Shown: positions 34,900 through 45,974 of the stretch, one piece after another
Position numbering within the stretch: the first letter of the stretch is position 1
Layout: each line of letters opens with the position of its first letter
The notes under the pieces: model-generated
Databases searched by the model: none
Seen by the model: the letters and a program-made list of their open reading frames with translations, nothing else
Told to the model about the DNA's origin: nothing
Program-made: the position numbers and the translations under genes
Source of the DNA: Mya arenaria
Lineage: Eukaryota > Mollusca > Bivalvia > Myida > Myidae
DNA: 64,000 nt
Assembly (NCBI RefSeq): GCF_026914265.1
Contig: NC_069124.1
Span: forward strand, 32,759,383-32,823,382
Reading direction: 5' to 3'

Positions 34900-36231
34900 A
34901 AGATTCTTGGTCCTATTCTTTTTCTTATCTATATTAATGATATAACCTTTGAAATTGAAAATTCCATGATTGACTTATATGCTGATGATACTACACTATA
35001 TGCAAAAAGTTCAAATACGCAGGAAATTGAACGTACGTTGCAAATAAATTTAGATATGGTATCGGATTGGTGCAAAGTAAACAACATGGCAATACATCCA
35101 CAAAAAACTAATTGCATGTTGTTGGGTTCAAATGCAAAATTAAGAAATGCATGTGCATTCAATTTATTCGTAGACAAAGTACTAATTGAAAATATAACTT
35201 CGAAGAAATTGATTGGAATTATTATTGATTCATCATTGTCGTGGAATCTGCAAGTTGAATTTGTCTGCAAGAAAGTAATTGCAAAGATAGCCCTTTTAAA
35301 AAGACTCAATTATTTTTTAACGGATCAAATGAGACAATTGTTTTATAAATCGTATATACTTCCTATGTTTGACTATTGTTGTAGCGTTTGGGGAAAAAGT
35401 AAGCAAACGCATATGAGAAGAATCACCTTGCTTCAAAAAAGAGCTGCAAAAATTATTCTCTTTAAGCCTATTAGAACGCCATCGCATGAATTATTTAAAA
35501 AATTAGAATGGCTTCAATTTGAATACCGTTGCAGATATCAAACGGCTGTTATGGTATTTAAATCTATTAATAATCTTACACCGAGTTACATAAGAGACAT
35601 TATTAAGATATCTAGCAACATAAGATATGGATTACGATCTTCCACGCGACAAGACATTGCTCATTTTCGACATAAAACACAATACAAGAAACACTCGTTT
35701 GCATGCTACAGTGGGAAAGTTTGGAATTTTTTACCAGAAAAAATACGTAAGTCTAACACGGAAAAGACATTTAAAACCCGCTGTAAGAAGTTCTATTTAC
35801 ATCATCAATCGCAAAATCCGTTGTAAAAATATATGCATAATTCCATGCATACCACAGGTATAGTTTATACGTATGTATTTGTTGAGTAAGGTGTTAAATA
35901 AATGTGTGACTGTCCTACTTACTCAATTAAACAATTTTGATGAGTTTTCTTGTTAACATTTAGGTACAAATTGATGTATTATTAAGCATTGATGTGTTAA
36001 ATGAATGTATTATATTCATGTTTCTTTATGTTTTCATATTACATTTTAATACGTACCTTTCTGAAATCCCATTCTAAGCATTTTACATGTTAAAACGATC
36101 ATTAATTCTAGTTATAGGCCATGACGAAAAAATGTAATAATGCTTTTTAACAATATGTATTTTTGCGGTATTGTTCAAAATGTGTTTTTCACATTTGTGT
36201 TTTGAGTATTAATTATTTGCATCACATCTTA

Positions 36232-36278
<47 letters not shown>

Positions 36279-36367
36279 CTTTCAGAAGGCCGCATTGTAA
36301 ATAAGACTGTGTTATGTTTTTCATAATATGATGCCTATGTCTAAATGTGTTACCTTCTATGAATAAA

Positions 36368-36426
<59 letters not shown>
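34900..36426 (+). mobile_element. 5'-truncated LINE with (TTA)n tail
   Basis: The reverse transcriptase begins abruptly at ILGPILFLIYINDI and includes the catalytic box LYADDTTLYAKS. It continues with the thumb-like region (WCKVNNMAIHPQKTNCML, LPMFDYCCSVWGKS, LLQKRAAKIILF, WLQFEYRCRYQTAVMVFKS) to a stop at 35824-35826. There is no endonuclease or upstream RT, so it is a 5'-truncated insertion. About 540 bp of 3'UTR follows, with a (GT)n run at 36236-36277. The end is GAATAAAG followed by about 19 TTA repeats to 36426, a microsatellite end as in CR1/L2-like families. The visible RT frame is uninterrupted, pointing to a fairly recent insertion. Confidence 0.88.
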
Positions 36427-37453
36427 GTGTAATTATCTTTTGAAAGTGGCACGTTTATATTGTTTTTTTATATTTTGTTAAATAAATATGATTTCTTTAC
36501 ATACGTAGGTTGTATTATATTTTATTTGTAATTCTTAAGCTTAGCGTAGAATCTTTTTTTCGTGTAAAATAAAAATGCAAAGTTCAAAAATGTGTGTATG
36601 ATTGTGATTGATGATATTGTGGATGTATACTGTAGTCAATAAGGACTAAAATCAAATATTGTACGTTGTTTTCTGAATCGATTGTACAGCTTATAAGGAA
36701 TTTGCTCTACCGTGAAGGAAACCGGAAAAAATGACATCGTGAACATTGTGGCGACTAAGAAAATAAATTTAGTCTACGAACCTATTTATCTGTTAACACA
36801 TTTTATTATACCTCACTTATATTCTCTATGTTAAATTCCATATATCCGAGCGGTCAATATTTTTAATATTGCCCGTTAATGTTGACTGGAAGAGAAATAT
36901 CACATGCGCAGAAAAGATGCGCGTGCACTTTAGAATTTTTAATGGCCGCATTAATAATAAGAGCTGATGCCCGCACAATAAATAAAATTGCATAACAAAA
37001 CCTTTCATGTTATCGACTACGATATTTAAAAAAATATAATACTATTTTTGTCAGGACATCAGAGGCAGTGGAAACTGAATTCTTTACCTTTTGCCTCTCA
37101 TACGGAGGCCGATGGAAATACATTAGTTGAGTCTATAAAGATTCCGAAAGTACAAAAAGGTCTAAAAATAGGCATTCTTTGGTTTCCCAAGGCTGAGGTG
37201 GAAAGCGCTTATTAAAATGTGTTGTTAATCTGGTTACAACCGGTGTTTGCATTATTTCTAAACGTCATTTGCAACAAAATGACAGCTAATAATGTAAACA
37301 AACAATAATTACAGAATAAATTGATTAAATTTGAAAGTTGTGTTATGGTAAAAATCTAATATATATATATATATATATAAATGTAACTGTGTTCGGTATA
37401 GTAAAATAAATAGTGCATGGCTTCAAGCCAGTGCAATATTTATATATTATTAC
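36427..37453. other. Non-coding stretch
   Basis: No gene or repeat recognised except a short (TA)n run near 37360-37379. Confidence 0.4.
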
Positions 37454-37732
37454 CAGGGGCGGATCCAGGAATCAACGTTAGAGGGGGCGTAGCTTAGTGG
37501 CGCAACCTTTTGACATGCACCCCTCCCTCTGAACCGAAAGTGTATGGCATAAACTGTTTGCATATGGATTGGGGGTTAAGCAATCAAGAAAAATTAACAA
37601 TTTGTAGTTGGAAATGATGCATTATGGGCGTATTTTATTATTTTTTTATCTCCTAAATTGACATAAAAAGTAAACTTTGACGATTTTAGAGGGGGCGCGG
37701 GCCGGATGCGCCCCCCTCTAAATCCGCTAGTG
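37454..37732. mobile_element. MITE with CAGGGGCGGATCCAG ends and ATTAC target duplication
   Basis: The left end CAGGGGCGGATCCAG matches the inverse of the right end (CACTAGCGGATTTAG on the opposite strand). Subterminal GAGGGGGCG blocks are also inverted. ATTAC flanks both ends (37449-37453 and 37733-37737). The element is 279 bp and non-coding. The CAGGGGCGGATCCAG terminus is widespread in animal MITEs of hAT-like type, though the 5-bp duplication is shorter than the 8 bp usual for hAT. Confidence 0.85.
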
Positions 37733-37737
37733 ATTAC

Positions 37738-38444
37738 CGCGAGAAATAGTCTACAGTTTATCTGATTATGTATAAGGTATATAACTTTTACCTGTTTATC
37801 TTATTATAATTAACACAAAGTAATTAATATTAACAAAGAAGAGAGGATACACAGCAATAAACCAACAAAACACGGATTCATTGTCTGTATTTCATAAGCC
37901 CACAGTTCAGCAAGTATTGTAGATTTGTTTTAAACGTTTAATACCATTCATTTACATGAGGCCGGTATGAAAACACGTAATGCGAATGAAATATTTGCTA
38001 AACATGGCCACCGGAAAAATTGTAAATTGACAATTACTTCCATTTCAAAAGAAGCCGACACGGTCACTACTTGGATAAGGACCATCTGAGACGTAGAATG
38101 AGTCTGGCGTAAGGTCCACTCTCCGGTAGAGAAGAAGAAGTTGTTTGTTGTTTAAGCGTAATAAACAAGTAATAACTGGATCATTTTCAAAACAAGAAAT
38201 ATAACATCTAAAGAAACGTAAACTTAATATATATTTTAAATATAATTCTATATCAACGAACAAGAAAAAAGTTGATGCATAGCATCAAGTCGGCGCAATG
38301 AAATTATAAGAAAAACGTGCATGCAGATAACCAAAAATGGTTATTATTTCAATGATAATATATCTTCTTATGTTGGGTGTACATAAGCTCGAAGGACATT
38401 ATGGTTAATAATGTTGTTACAATAGTTTAAGCCCGGAATTATAG
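37738..38444. other. Non-coding stretch
   Basis: Nothing recognised. Confidence 0.4.
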
Positions 38445-38935
38445 ATTCCATATGTGACCTTTAAAACCATACATATAGACATAATTTGAATCCCCAACCA
38501 CTGACTGGTTTGCAGTTTAACATTCACGAATAACCGACTGGAAATGGACGAATAACCGACTGGCGAATATACGAATAAAAGTAAATTAAAACAGTGTTTG
38601 TCGCAAAGAAACACATATGTTCAAGCATAAAGAAACATTTGGCGATTAATTGTTCCATATGTGACCTTTAAAACCATATATAAAGACATAATCTGAATCC
38701 CCAACCAGATTGGTTTGCAGTTGAACATTCACGAATAATCGACTGGAAATGGTCGAATATCCGACTGGCGAATATACAATGTACCAATAAAAGTAAATTA
38801 AAACAGTGTTTGTCGAATCCCCAACTGGCAACTAGCAGGTAGTTGAATATTCGAATCCCCAACTGGCAACTGGTAAGTAGTTGATTATTCGAATCCCCAA
38901 CTACCAACTACCAACTACCTTCCAACTTTACCTTC
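38445..38935. repeat. Tandem duplicate of about 210 bp plus GAATCCCCAACTGGCAACT minisatellite
   Basis: The segment at about 38449-38600 recurs at 38656-38815 (TTCCATATGTGACCTTTAAA, TTGGTTTGCAGTT, CATTCACGAATAA, CCGACTGGCGAATATAC, AATTAAAACAGTGTTTGTCG). It is followed by three to four short units of ATTCGAATCCCCAACTGGCA plus ACTGGTAAGTAGTTG, ending in a run of CCAACTACCAACTACC. Confidence 0.8.
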
Positions 38936-40272
38936 ATAAGAGAAAAAAACAGTTGTCTTCCATTTTTCTAAAAATACTTCATAATTTCAAGGTTATTTAA
39001 AGTGTTTAAATAACACATTTATAAACAGGATAAATAGAGTACTAGGTTAGTGTCTTCGGCTCACCCGATAAATACCTCCGCCTTGCCAGATAAACTTCCT
39101 CCATCCACGGCATTAACCTAGTATTCTCTATTTTCATGTACTTTACCAACAATAACGTTCCTATTTTTCTTTTATACTTTAGGGTCACGATCACAGTTAG
39201 TACAGTGTGTGTAGTAGTACTCTTGTCCTTATACTGTTTATTTTAAAACAAAAAATCATCTTCCGTTGCCTTGTTGTTTCTTTAGTCGATTGTGTGCCAA
39301 TTTGCATATACACTGTAAGACAACAATATGATTTCATGTGGAGGAGATACTTTGGTATCTTTCCGGTCAGCCAGACTTACAATTGAATGGTTTCCGTTTG
39401 AATGAAGAATAACGTGATGCACACTTGATATACGTAGGTTTCTAGACTACTTTCAATACTTGAAGCTAAGAAAACCCATTGTTTGAATTAATAATAACAA
39501 CTGCGTTGTTGCATTTTGTTTCAACAAGATTTTGTAAAAATGCGTAGTATTCTAAAATAAGAAAGATGCTTCAAACACTCATGAGAATTGGTGAGTGTAG
39601 TGTGTAAATCCATCATTGTTATATTGAGCTATAAACGTAACACGATTCAAGAGCGTATTTTAATGATACTTAAGTGGTGTACAGAGTATAGTAAATAAAT
39701 AGCGCAATTATGAATATATTAGAAATATTATACCTAGTTAACAAAAGAACTACTATAATGACTACAATACAAACTTACCTTATGCAAACTTTATTCTACA
39801 CACATAACACTTTTAAAAAGTAGTGGTATTTGTTGTCTCTAAACTTTCGTTTAAATAAAACATGCAGTCTTAAAGGTAGTTGTTGTTGTTTCCAAGTGGC
39901 GTCAGTACTTGACACTGTCATGAAGTTCAATTGGTGGTATTTGAAAACTCTAGTACATCTTCAAGTTCATGTGTTGTTCTCAATTGATGGTGTTTTTGTT
40001 GGTCATATGGGGAAAACTATTCTGTTTTCGTCACTCGAGGTTTTTAGAAATTAGAAGGTATTTTACGATGTTTGAAAGTGGAGATATAAATTTGATCATA
40101 TTTCCCGCCCATCCAATCCTTATTTTAAGGTTGATTTTGCTGTATCATGTGTTCTATTAATTTGTATATTTATTTCATTTACAGAGTTCCACTGTGAGTG
40201 TCTTGCATAAGTTAGTAACTTATTTGTTACGTTTATGATTTGAGATTCACCGTATATTCAGTTTCGTTACAG
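38936..40272. other. Non-coding stretch
   Basis: No gene assigned. A 9-base AGTTCCACT followed by GTGAGT occurs after an acceptor at 40184 and could be a micro-exon, but nothing else supports it. Confidence 0.35.
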
Positions 40273-40279
40273 TTGCTTC

Positions 40280-40474
40280 ATGATGCTATTCCAAGATTCA
40301 GTTAAAGTTGTTGCTGACTCTAATGGCGACGTGGCCACGATTGACCAAGGTTACGATCCAGATGTGCTCAGACGCTATAACCAATCTTCCAGCATCCGAA
40401 AACTGTCTTTTTCTGTGTACATGTTCACCAAATACATTGCCAATTCCCAAACTGTTTGTGTTGTTGTATTTTGA
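40280..40474 (+). CDS. Candidate exon or small ORF of unknown product
   Basis: A 64-codon frame opens eight bases after a plausible acceptor (GTTTCGTTACAG at 40261-40272). It reads MMLFQDSVKVVADSNGDVA, then YDPDVLRRYNQSSSIRK and SVYMFTKYIANSQT. Its amino-acid mix (balanced D, K, R, S, V) looks more protein-like than the surrounding AT-rich frames. I recognise no domain. It could be a terminal exon of the candidate gene near 34216-34864, a transposon-gene remnant, or chance. Confidence 0.25.
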   Translation: MMLFQDSVKVVADSNGDVATIDQGYDPDVLRRYNQSSSIRKLSFSVYMFTKYIANSQTVCVVVF

Positions 40475-40546
40475 GATTAGTGAATAATTAGTTTACTCAC
40501 GTATTGAGTGAGTAAAAGATATTTATATGAACACGGATATCCTTAC

Positions 40547-41045
40547 AGTGACTCGCTCATGTTTTTTGGACCAAAAACTAGTAATTCATCTAAAAACCTA
40601 TATTTTATCATTATTTTACTCTATAATATATAAAATGCAGAAAAAAGTAAAGTTATAGACTTATAGCACTAAAAAGTATTTTGGTTTTAGTGGGGTTCGA
40701 ACCCACGCCGGAAAATTCAAGAAAAAAAATAGAAAACAGCCGGCTAGTCAAAACGGCCCCCGGAACTTTAACAAAAGTGGATATGTTGATCTATTAAGGA
40801 TACATTGATATCATCACGTGATAATGTCAATCAACCAATTACGCAACACCACAGCCGTAATTAATTTTCAATCGTGTTATAAACGCTAATAAAAAATGTG
40901 TTCTTCAAATACGATATTTGAGCAAATATCAATATTTGCTGAAGAGTTCCAGCTGTTGATATTTTTGTTTTAACACTCCTTATGATTTGCCACACTTTAT
41001 TTTGGAAATAAAAAAGTGCATTTTACAAAGCATGAGTGAGTCACT
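40547..41045. mobile_element. MITE with AGTGACTCGCTCATG inverted repeats
   Basis: AGTGACTCGCTCATG at 40547-40561 is inverted as CATGAGTGAGTCACT at 41031-41045 with one mismatch. The element is about 500 bp, AT-rich and without an ORF. Near 40692 it contains GGGGTTCGAACCCACGCC, which has the core of a polymerase III B box in a short palindrome. A clear target-site duplication could not be fixed (TTA-containing flanks on both sides). Confidence 0.75.
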
Positions 41046-41074
41046 TTAATGAATCAATGTTTACGGAAACAATA

Positions 41075-42130
41075 TAGAACAGAACAGAACAGATATTTTA
41101 TTAAGACTTGTACAAAGTACATCATCTTCTTAACCACATATGAATAATAAATAAACAAACACATGGTATGACATAGGTTATACATACTATGGAATAGAAT
41201 CATAAATACATTCAAAAAAATAAATAAATATATATGCAAATCAGGTGAGGATGAACAAAACTATTATAATTATAAGTCAATATTTAAAATTGATCTTCTA
41301 ATACTCAGAGCTTGTTTGACAAATAAGGACAGTTTTATAAGTTCTTGTTTATTTCTTGTGTTTAACAGTTCGATGAACTTAAAAACAGACGGACGTAAAT
41401 AATAATACCGTTTTATGTATTTCTTTCTTATAGTTTCAAAACGTGTACACGTACAAATAAAATGAAATTCGTCTTCTATATCTCTTGAGTTACAGCATAA
41501 ACAATGTCTTTCTTCACGTTGTATTCGATTACGATTATATCTACCCGTTTGAATCCTTAACGGGTGTGCAGAAAGTCTAAGTCTGCAGAAAAATAGTCGT
41601 AAGCTTTTAGGTAATAAATCCAAATAATCTTCATACACAAAAGTAGTCTTAAATTCCTTATACAAAAATAAAACTGGGCTATCAAGGGATCTATACCATT
41701 CTTGCTTAAAACAATCAATTATTCTTGTTTTAAATTCAGTTAGAAAGTACTTTTCATTTATCATATTAGGATTATTGAATACGTATGCAAAACCATACTG
41801 GCTCAAAAGCTTTTTAACATTTGATACCCAGTTATTTTTTCTATTATTACAGTCAGATAATGCATACTCATATACACTACTTATTATAATGTTATCGCTA
41901 CTTGTAACCTTTAACCAATATTGTATAATTCTAACATATCTATGTACATATAGAGGGTATCTACCAAGCTCCCCGTACACACTTGCTGTACATGTATTTT
42001 TTCTAACGTTTAACAAACGTTTACAAAACTTTAAATGGATTCTTTCAATTTCCTTAGACTTAGTAAATCCCCAAATTTCGGAAGAATAATTCAAAAGTGT
42101 ACTGAAGTGATTCGAAACAACGGTAAGTTT
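41075..42130 (-). mobile_element. 5'-truncated LINE fragment (C-terminal region)
   Basis: The minus-strand frame 42148-41270 encodes the region after the RT catalytic core. It includes LLNYSSEIWGFTKS, KFCKRLLNVRKNT, YGELGRYPLYVHRYVR and a cysteine/histidine stretch CLCCNSRDIEDEFHFIC, ending with a stop at 41270-41272. It is the same protein architecture as the LINE at 19600-22900 (there GDLGRFPLHIHASKR and CLFCKNLVEDEYHF). The 3' end on the minus strand runs through a TAATAAAATATCTG block into a short GTTCT repeat near 41080. The catalytic RT and endonuclease are absent. Confidence 0.88.
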
Positions 42131-42149
42131 TTCAATTGTTATACACATG

Positions 42150-43205
42150 GTGTATTATGTTGGTGGGATTTTTTATTCTTTCGAGTTGTTTCTGTTAAGT
42201 CCATATCCGATGTATCCTCACGCAAGTAACGAGAAGTGGTTCAATCCCTTATATCAACAGCTTAAAATTGTATTTCATTAGTTCATATCTTTAAACCATT
42301 TCTAAAGATAAATAGACGTTTCCGTCACGTTAGTATGTAAAATAGACGAATATTTATTTTGTAAATTAATGCGGAGTGATTTGTGCATGCTTTATGTGTT
42401 AAACAGAATCAGAAAACATAGTGTGTGATACATAATTGATTCCGATTTTCAAAATTCATGTCAAAATCATGCAATATTTTAGACGGCAATTAAACAGATA
42501 ATTATGAAACAAATACAATTAATAATATGATAGAAGTTTTCAACATTTTAAAATTATATAAAAAGTGACCAAACTCTAATACACTAAATACATTTGATCA
42601 GACGGAACTGTTTTTGTGAAACATAAATTTACTTCTAATTTCTACATTAAATACTCAATTATTAGTGGACGCCAAGAATTGCTGTATAATTTTATTGGTA
42701 AGTATAAATAATGCTTTATCCACCATACTTGAAAATAATCAATAAAACCAAATCTGCAAGGACAATCCCAATAGTCCAACATTGAATAAAAACCCTAATG
42801 AGGTAAGGTAAAGGGGCCATAAAACACTGCGCGGAAGACACACACGTACAACAACACACTCAGATTACACACAAATCATAATAGCATTATTAATAAATGA
42901 TGTGATTACCGCCTTTGAACTATCAGATGAATACGATTTCACTAGACAATGAGTTGACTGGGGGTTTGAAGTAGTTTATATTCCCATAATCGCACACTTG
43001 TCAAAACATTCTTGTTTACAACGGTTAAACAGCCCTTTATTCATTATTATTTATGTACATAAATACGCTTGTTTACAGTAAACGATAAGAAGAAGGTGAG
43101 GAGTCTCTGAACACATATGTACAACAAGTCAAGTATACTGTCAGACATATTTATATCTCCGGCCTGTGCGTATGTGAGCTAGGTCACCAAGCTGGAATCA
43201 CATAT
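42150..43205. other. 3' flank of the Toll-like receptor gene
   Basis: No further gene found; the receptor's 3'UTR must lie in the right-hand part. No obvious repeat. Confidence 0.4.
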
Positions 43206-45974
43206 TCAAGATTTTATCTCCTCGACTAGATTTGCCCAGAACGTGTCAATATCCTGCTCCTGATCTGGATACTCCAGTGATCTCTCATTTTTAAGAAGTC
43301 GTAAAAATGAAACAGGAAGTGTTTTCGTCTCAAACTTTTCCATCAACACAACAATTATCATATTTCGTTTGGTTTCCACCGACTCTACAAGAGCCATGTT
43401 CATATCATAGTCACACCAAGAATCAGACAGATATTCGCTGTCAATGAGTAACACCGCTTTCCGGCTTGTGCAAATTGCATGTGTGATATTCTCAGCGACA
43501 GATACACCTGCTTGGGAGTTCCTATCTGCTATCCAGAAATCAAGTTGGTGCCGCTGCTCTAGGGAAGGAACCAACGTAGTTTTTATGAATCTTGCTCTGC
43601 CTTTGGAATACGATATCATCGCATCATGCGAAAACATATGTTCAAACCCTTCATGTCGGTATCTCCGTCCACGACTATAAATAACATATCTGATCTTCCA
43701 TCGATTTTTATACATAGCTGTTCCTAATGTTATTGTAACAATAACTCCTATCAGCAAACTTCCACCAGCAGTTGCCCAAGTTCTCCATGTTCGGTCTTTG
43801 CAAACATCATTTTCAAGCAGCTTCACAAGGTTGTGAACGTCAGTATTAGTTTTAATAGGTATAACCTTTCCATTAAGCATACAAATATCAACCGACCTGG
43901 CCGTTACAATAACACTAGAAGTAACAATCCATTGCCAAAACGGAAGTTGTTCACATGAACACTCAAGAGGGTTGTATGACATATCAACGGTAACCTTTAC
44001 AGACTTGTTTTGAACACATTTTGAGTTTGCCATCTTGTCCAAATAAGTCCTTAGCTCTATCGGCAAACTTGATAATCTGTTGGAAGTTATATCGAGGCGA
44101 TGAAAACAAGAACTTTTTAATTTCAAGTTCCATGTCTATATTTGATTATATGAAAGATCTAATTCTTCAAGTTTTATCATCGAATTTAACAGATCTTCAT
44201 GCAAACTGCTTATTTTGATGTCTGATAAGATCAAGACTTTCATTTTGTTTTGGTTTCCAAACATTACGCCTGCATCTGCATTGTTAGGGTGAAATGTTTC
44301 TTGTAGCATATTTCCTGTAAGATTAAGCAATTCCAGATTCTGAAGTCCAAAAAAGAAGACTTTTGAAATATGTGTGCAGTAATTTTCGGACAAGTTCAAC
44401 CACTTTAAGTGATGCAACCCAAAAACTGGTCCTGTCCAGGGTGACAGCAAGTTGTATGATAAATCCACATATTCCAAATGTTTCGCCCCGCATAATAACA
44501 ATGGAGGTATCTCGCCGTTCAAATAACTCCACGACCAGTGAACGTGCGATAGATGTTCAGGTAGACATATCATTGTTCTCGCTACGGAAACATTACACGT
44601 GCAAATGACATCGAAACCAATCGGTGAGTTTGCAAATAATGTTACCCAATCACCTCGTTTTATGTTTTTTATATCGTCGTTTGGTAGAGACAATTTCTGT
44701 AAAACACTATCCCAAACGTTTCGTTCGTTGATATCGTCCAATGATTTGTTTCGTACATAAGCTGTCATACTATTGACATCACAAACCATAGCTGAAGGCG
44801 TGCCACTTGTGGTGTGGGATAGAATGTCGTGGTGTTTAAACTTAAATGGATTATAACCTAGAAATTGTCTAGATATATCTAACGTTGTAATATTCTTGAC
44901 CATAAATAAGTAGTCAACGTATGTTCCGAATGTTAGCCTGTTGCCTGCCAGCGTGAGATTAATTAAAGATGGTGGAAACATCGGGTTTGGATACAGTGTA
45001 TCCTCGTTAAGCACTTCTATTTTGTTCAAATCCATGTATAGGGATTCCAGACCTTTTAACGTTTTAAGACTTTGTAAGTCATTTGGTTTAATTTCAATGC
45101 CAAGATTGTAAGGAGCATGTATGCGGTTCACATATAACTCTTTAAGTGTTGTTGAATTAATAAGACCATTGAGCGCTATATTCATGCCCTTGAATGTCAG
45201 GTTTGTATTTTCTGATATATCTAAGACTTGGAGGGTGTTGTTCAGTGGTTTCAATGCGTCTGCAGTAATGTTTTCAATATGACAGTCACGAATATAAAGT
45301 TTCTCAATATGTAACAGATTTTGAAATGTATTGTTGTCTATTTCCTTCAAAATGCAATCACATTCAGGTGTAGATGACAAGTACAAAGACGTTAGATTTA
45401 ATTCTTTAAACCCTTCCCCGAATGATAACTTATTGTAGCTTGCCCTTGGTGTGATAAATAAACCCTCTAATTTTTTCATCACTTTCAGTTCCTTGTCTAG
45501 GCCAACAAAATCATTGAATCTATTGCATTTTAGATTAATGATTTTTAAGTTATTCAGAAATGCAAATACTCCAGGAGCGAAGCTGTCCTTCCAACATAAA
45601 TTGTTATGTGACAAGTTCAAATACTTCAAATTTGATAGTCCAACAAATGCTTTACCCTGTAGGTAACGAAGACTATTTTTGTTCAGATACACATATAATA
45701 TCTCAGTTGAATTTATATGTTTTGCTTCAGTAAAAGTTTCATTTCCAACAACATTTATATTGTTATCACTTAGGTCAAGGACACATGGTGGTCCAGACAG
45801 AGGCGGTGATGGGGTTGGATAATCGCTAGGAATGGAAAGTAGTCCCCTTCCGTTACACTTCATTGCAAAACCCGTCTTTCCACAACTCTTGAAGACCTCG
45901 TTGGATAGTTTACCTGGCTTGCAAACGTTATCAGATACTGCTATAGGGAAAAGCACTGCAAAAACGACAAGCAT
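43206..45974 (-). CDS. Toll-like receptor, full-length but interrupted by one in-frame TAG
   Basis: Toll-like receptors are membrane receptors that sense microbial products or Spätzle-type ligands and signal through a cytoplasmic TIR domain. The ATG at 45974-45972 opens a 922-codon frame with a signal peptide (MLVVFAVLFPIAVS). Next are an N-terminal cysteine cluster, about 18-20 leucine-rich repeats (LKYLNLSHNNL, LQVLDISENTNL, LEELDLSYNQI), and one C-terminal LRR cap (NPLECSCEQLPFWQWIV). A transmembrane helix (TAGGSLLIGVIVTITLG) precedes a TIR domain with box 1 HDAMISYS, box 2 ADRNSQAGVSVAENI and box 3 DTFWANL. At 44135-44133 a TAG interrupts the last LRRs after codon 613, and the same frame continues without a shift. 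The truncated product would be a secreted ectodomain. An acceptor (TTATGCATTTCAG, exon from 45987) precedes the ATG, implying a 5'UTR intron; a candidate donor lies at 46846/46845. Confidence 0.93.

Noticed and set aside
40685..40760. A tRNA gene around GGGTTCGAACCC
   Set aside because: Only a B-box-like palindrome is visible inside a MITE; no A box or acceptor stem is paired at the right distance.
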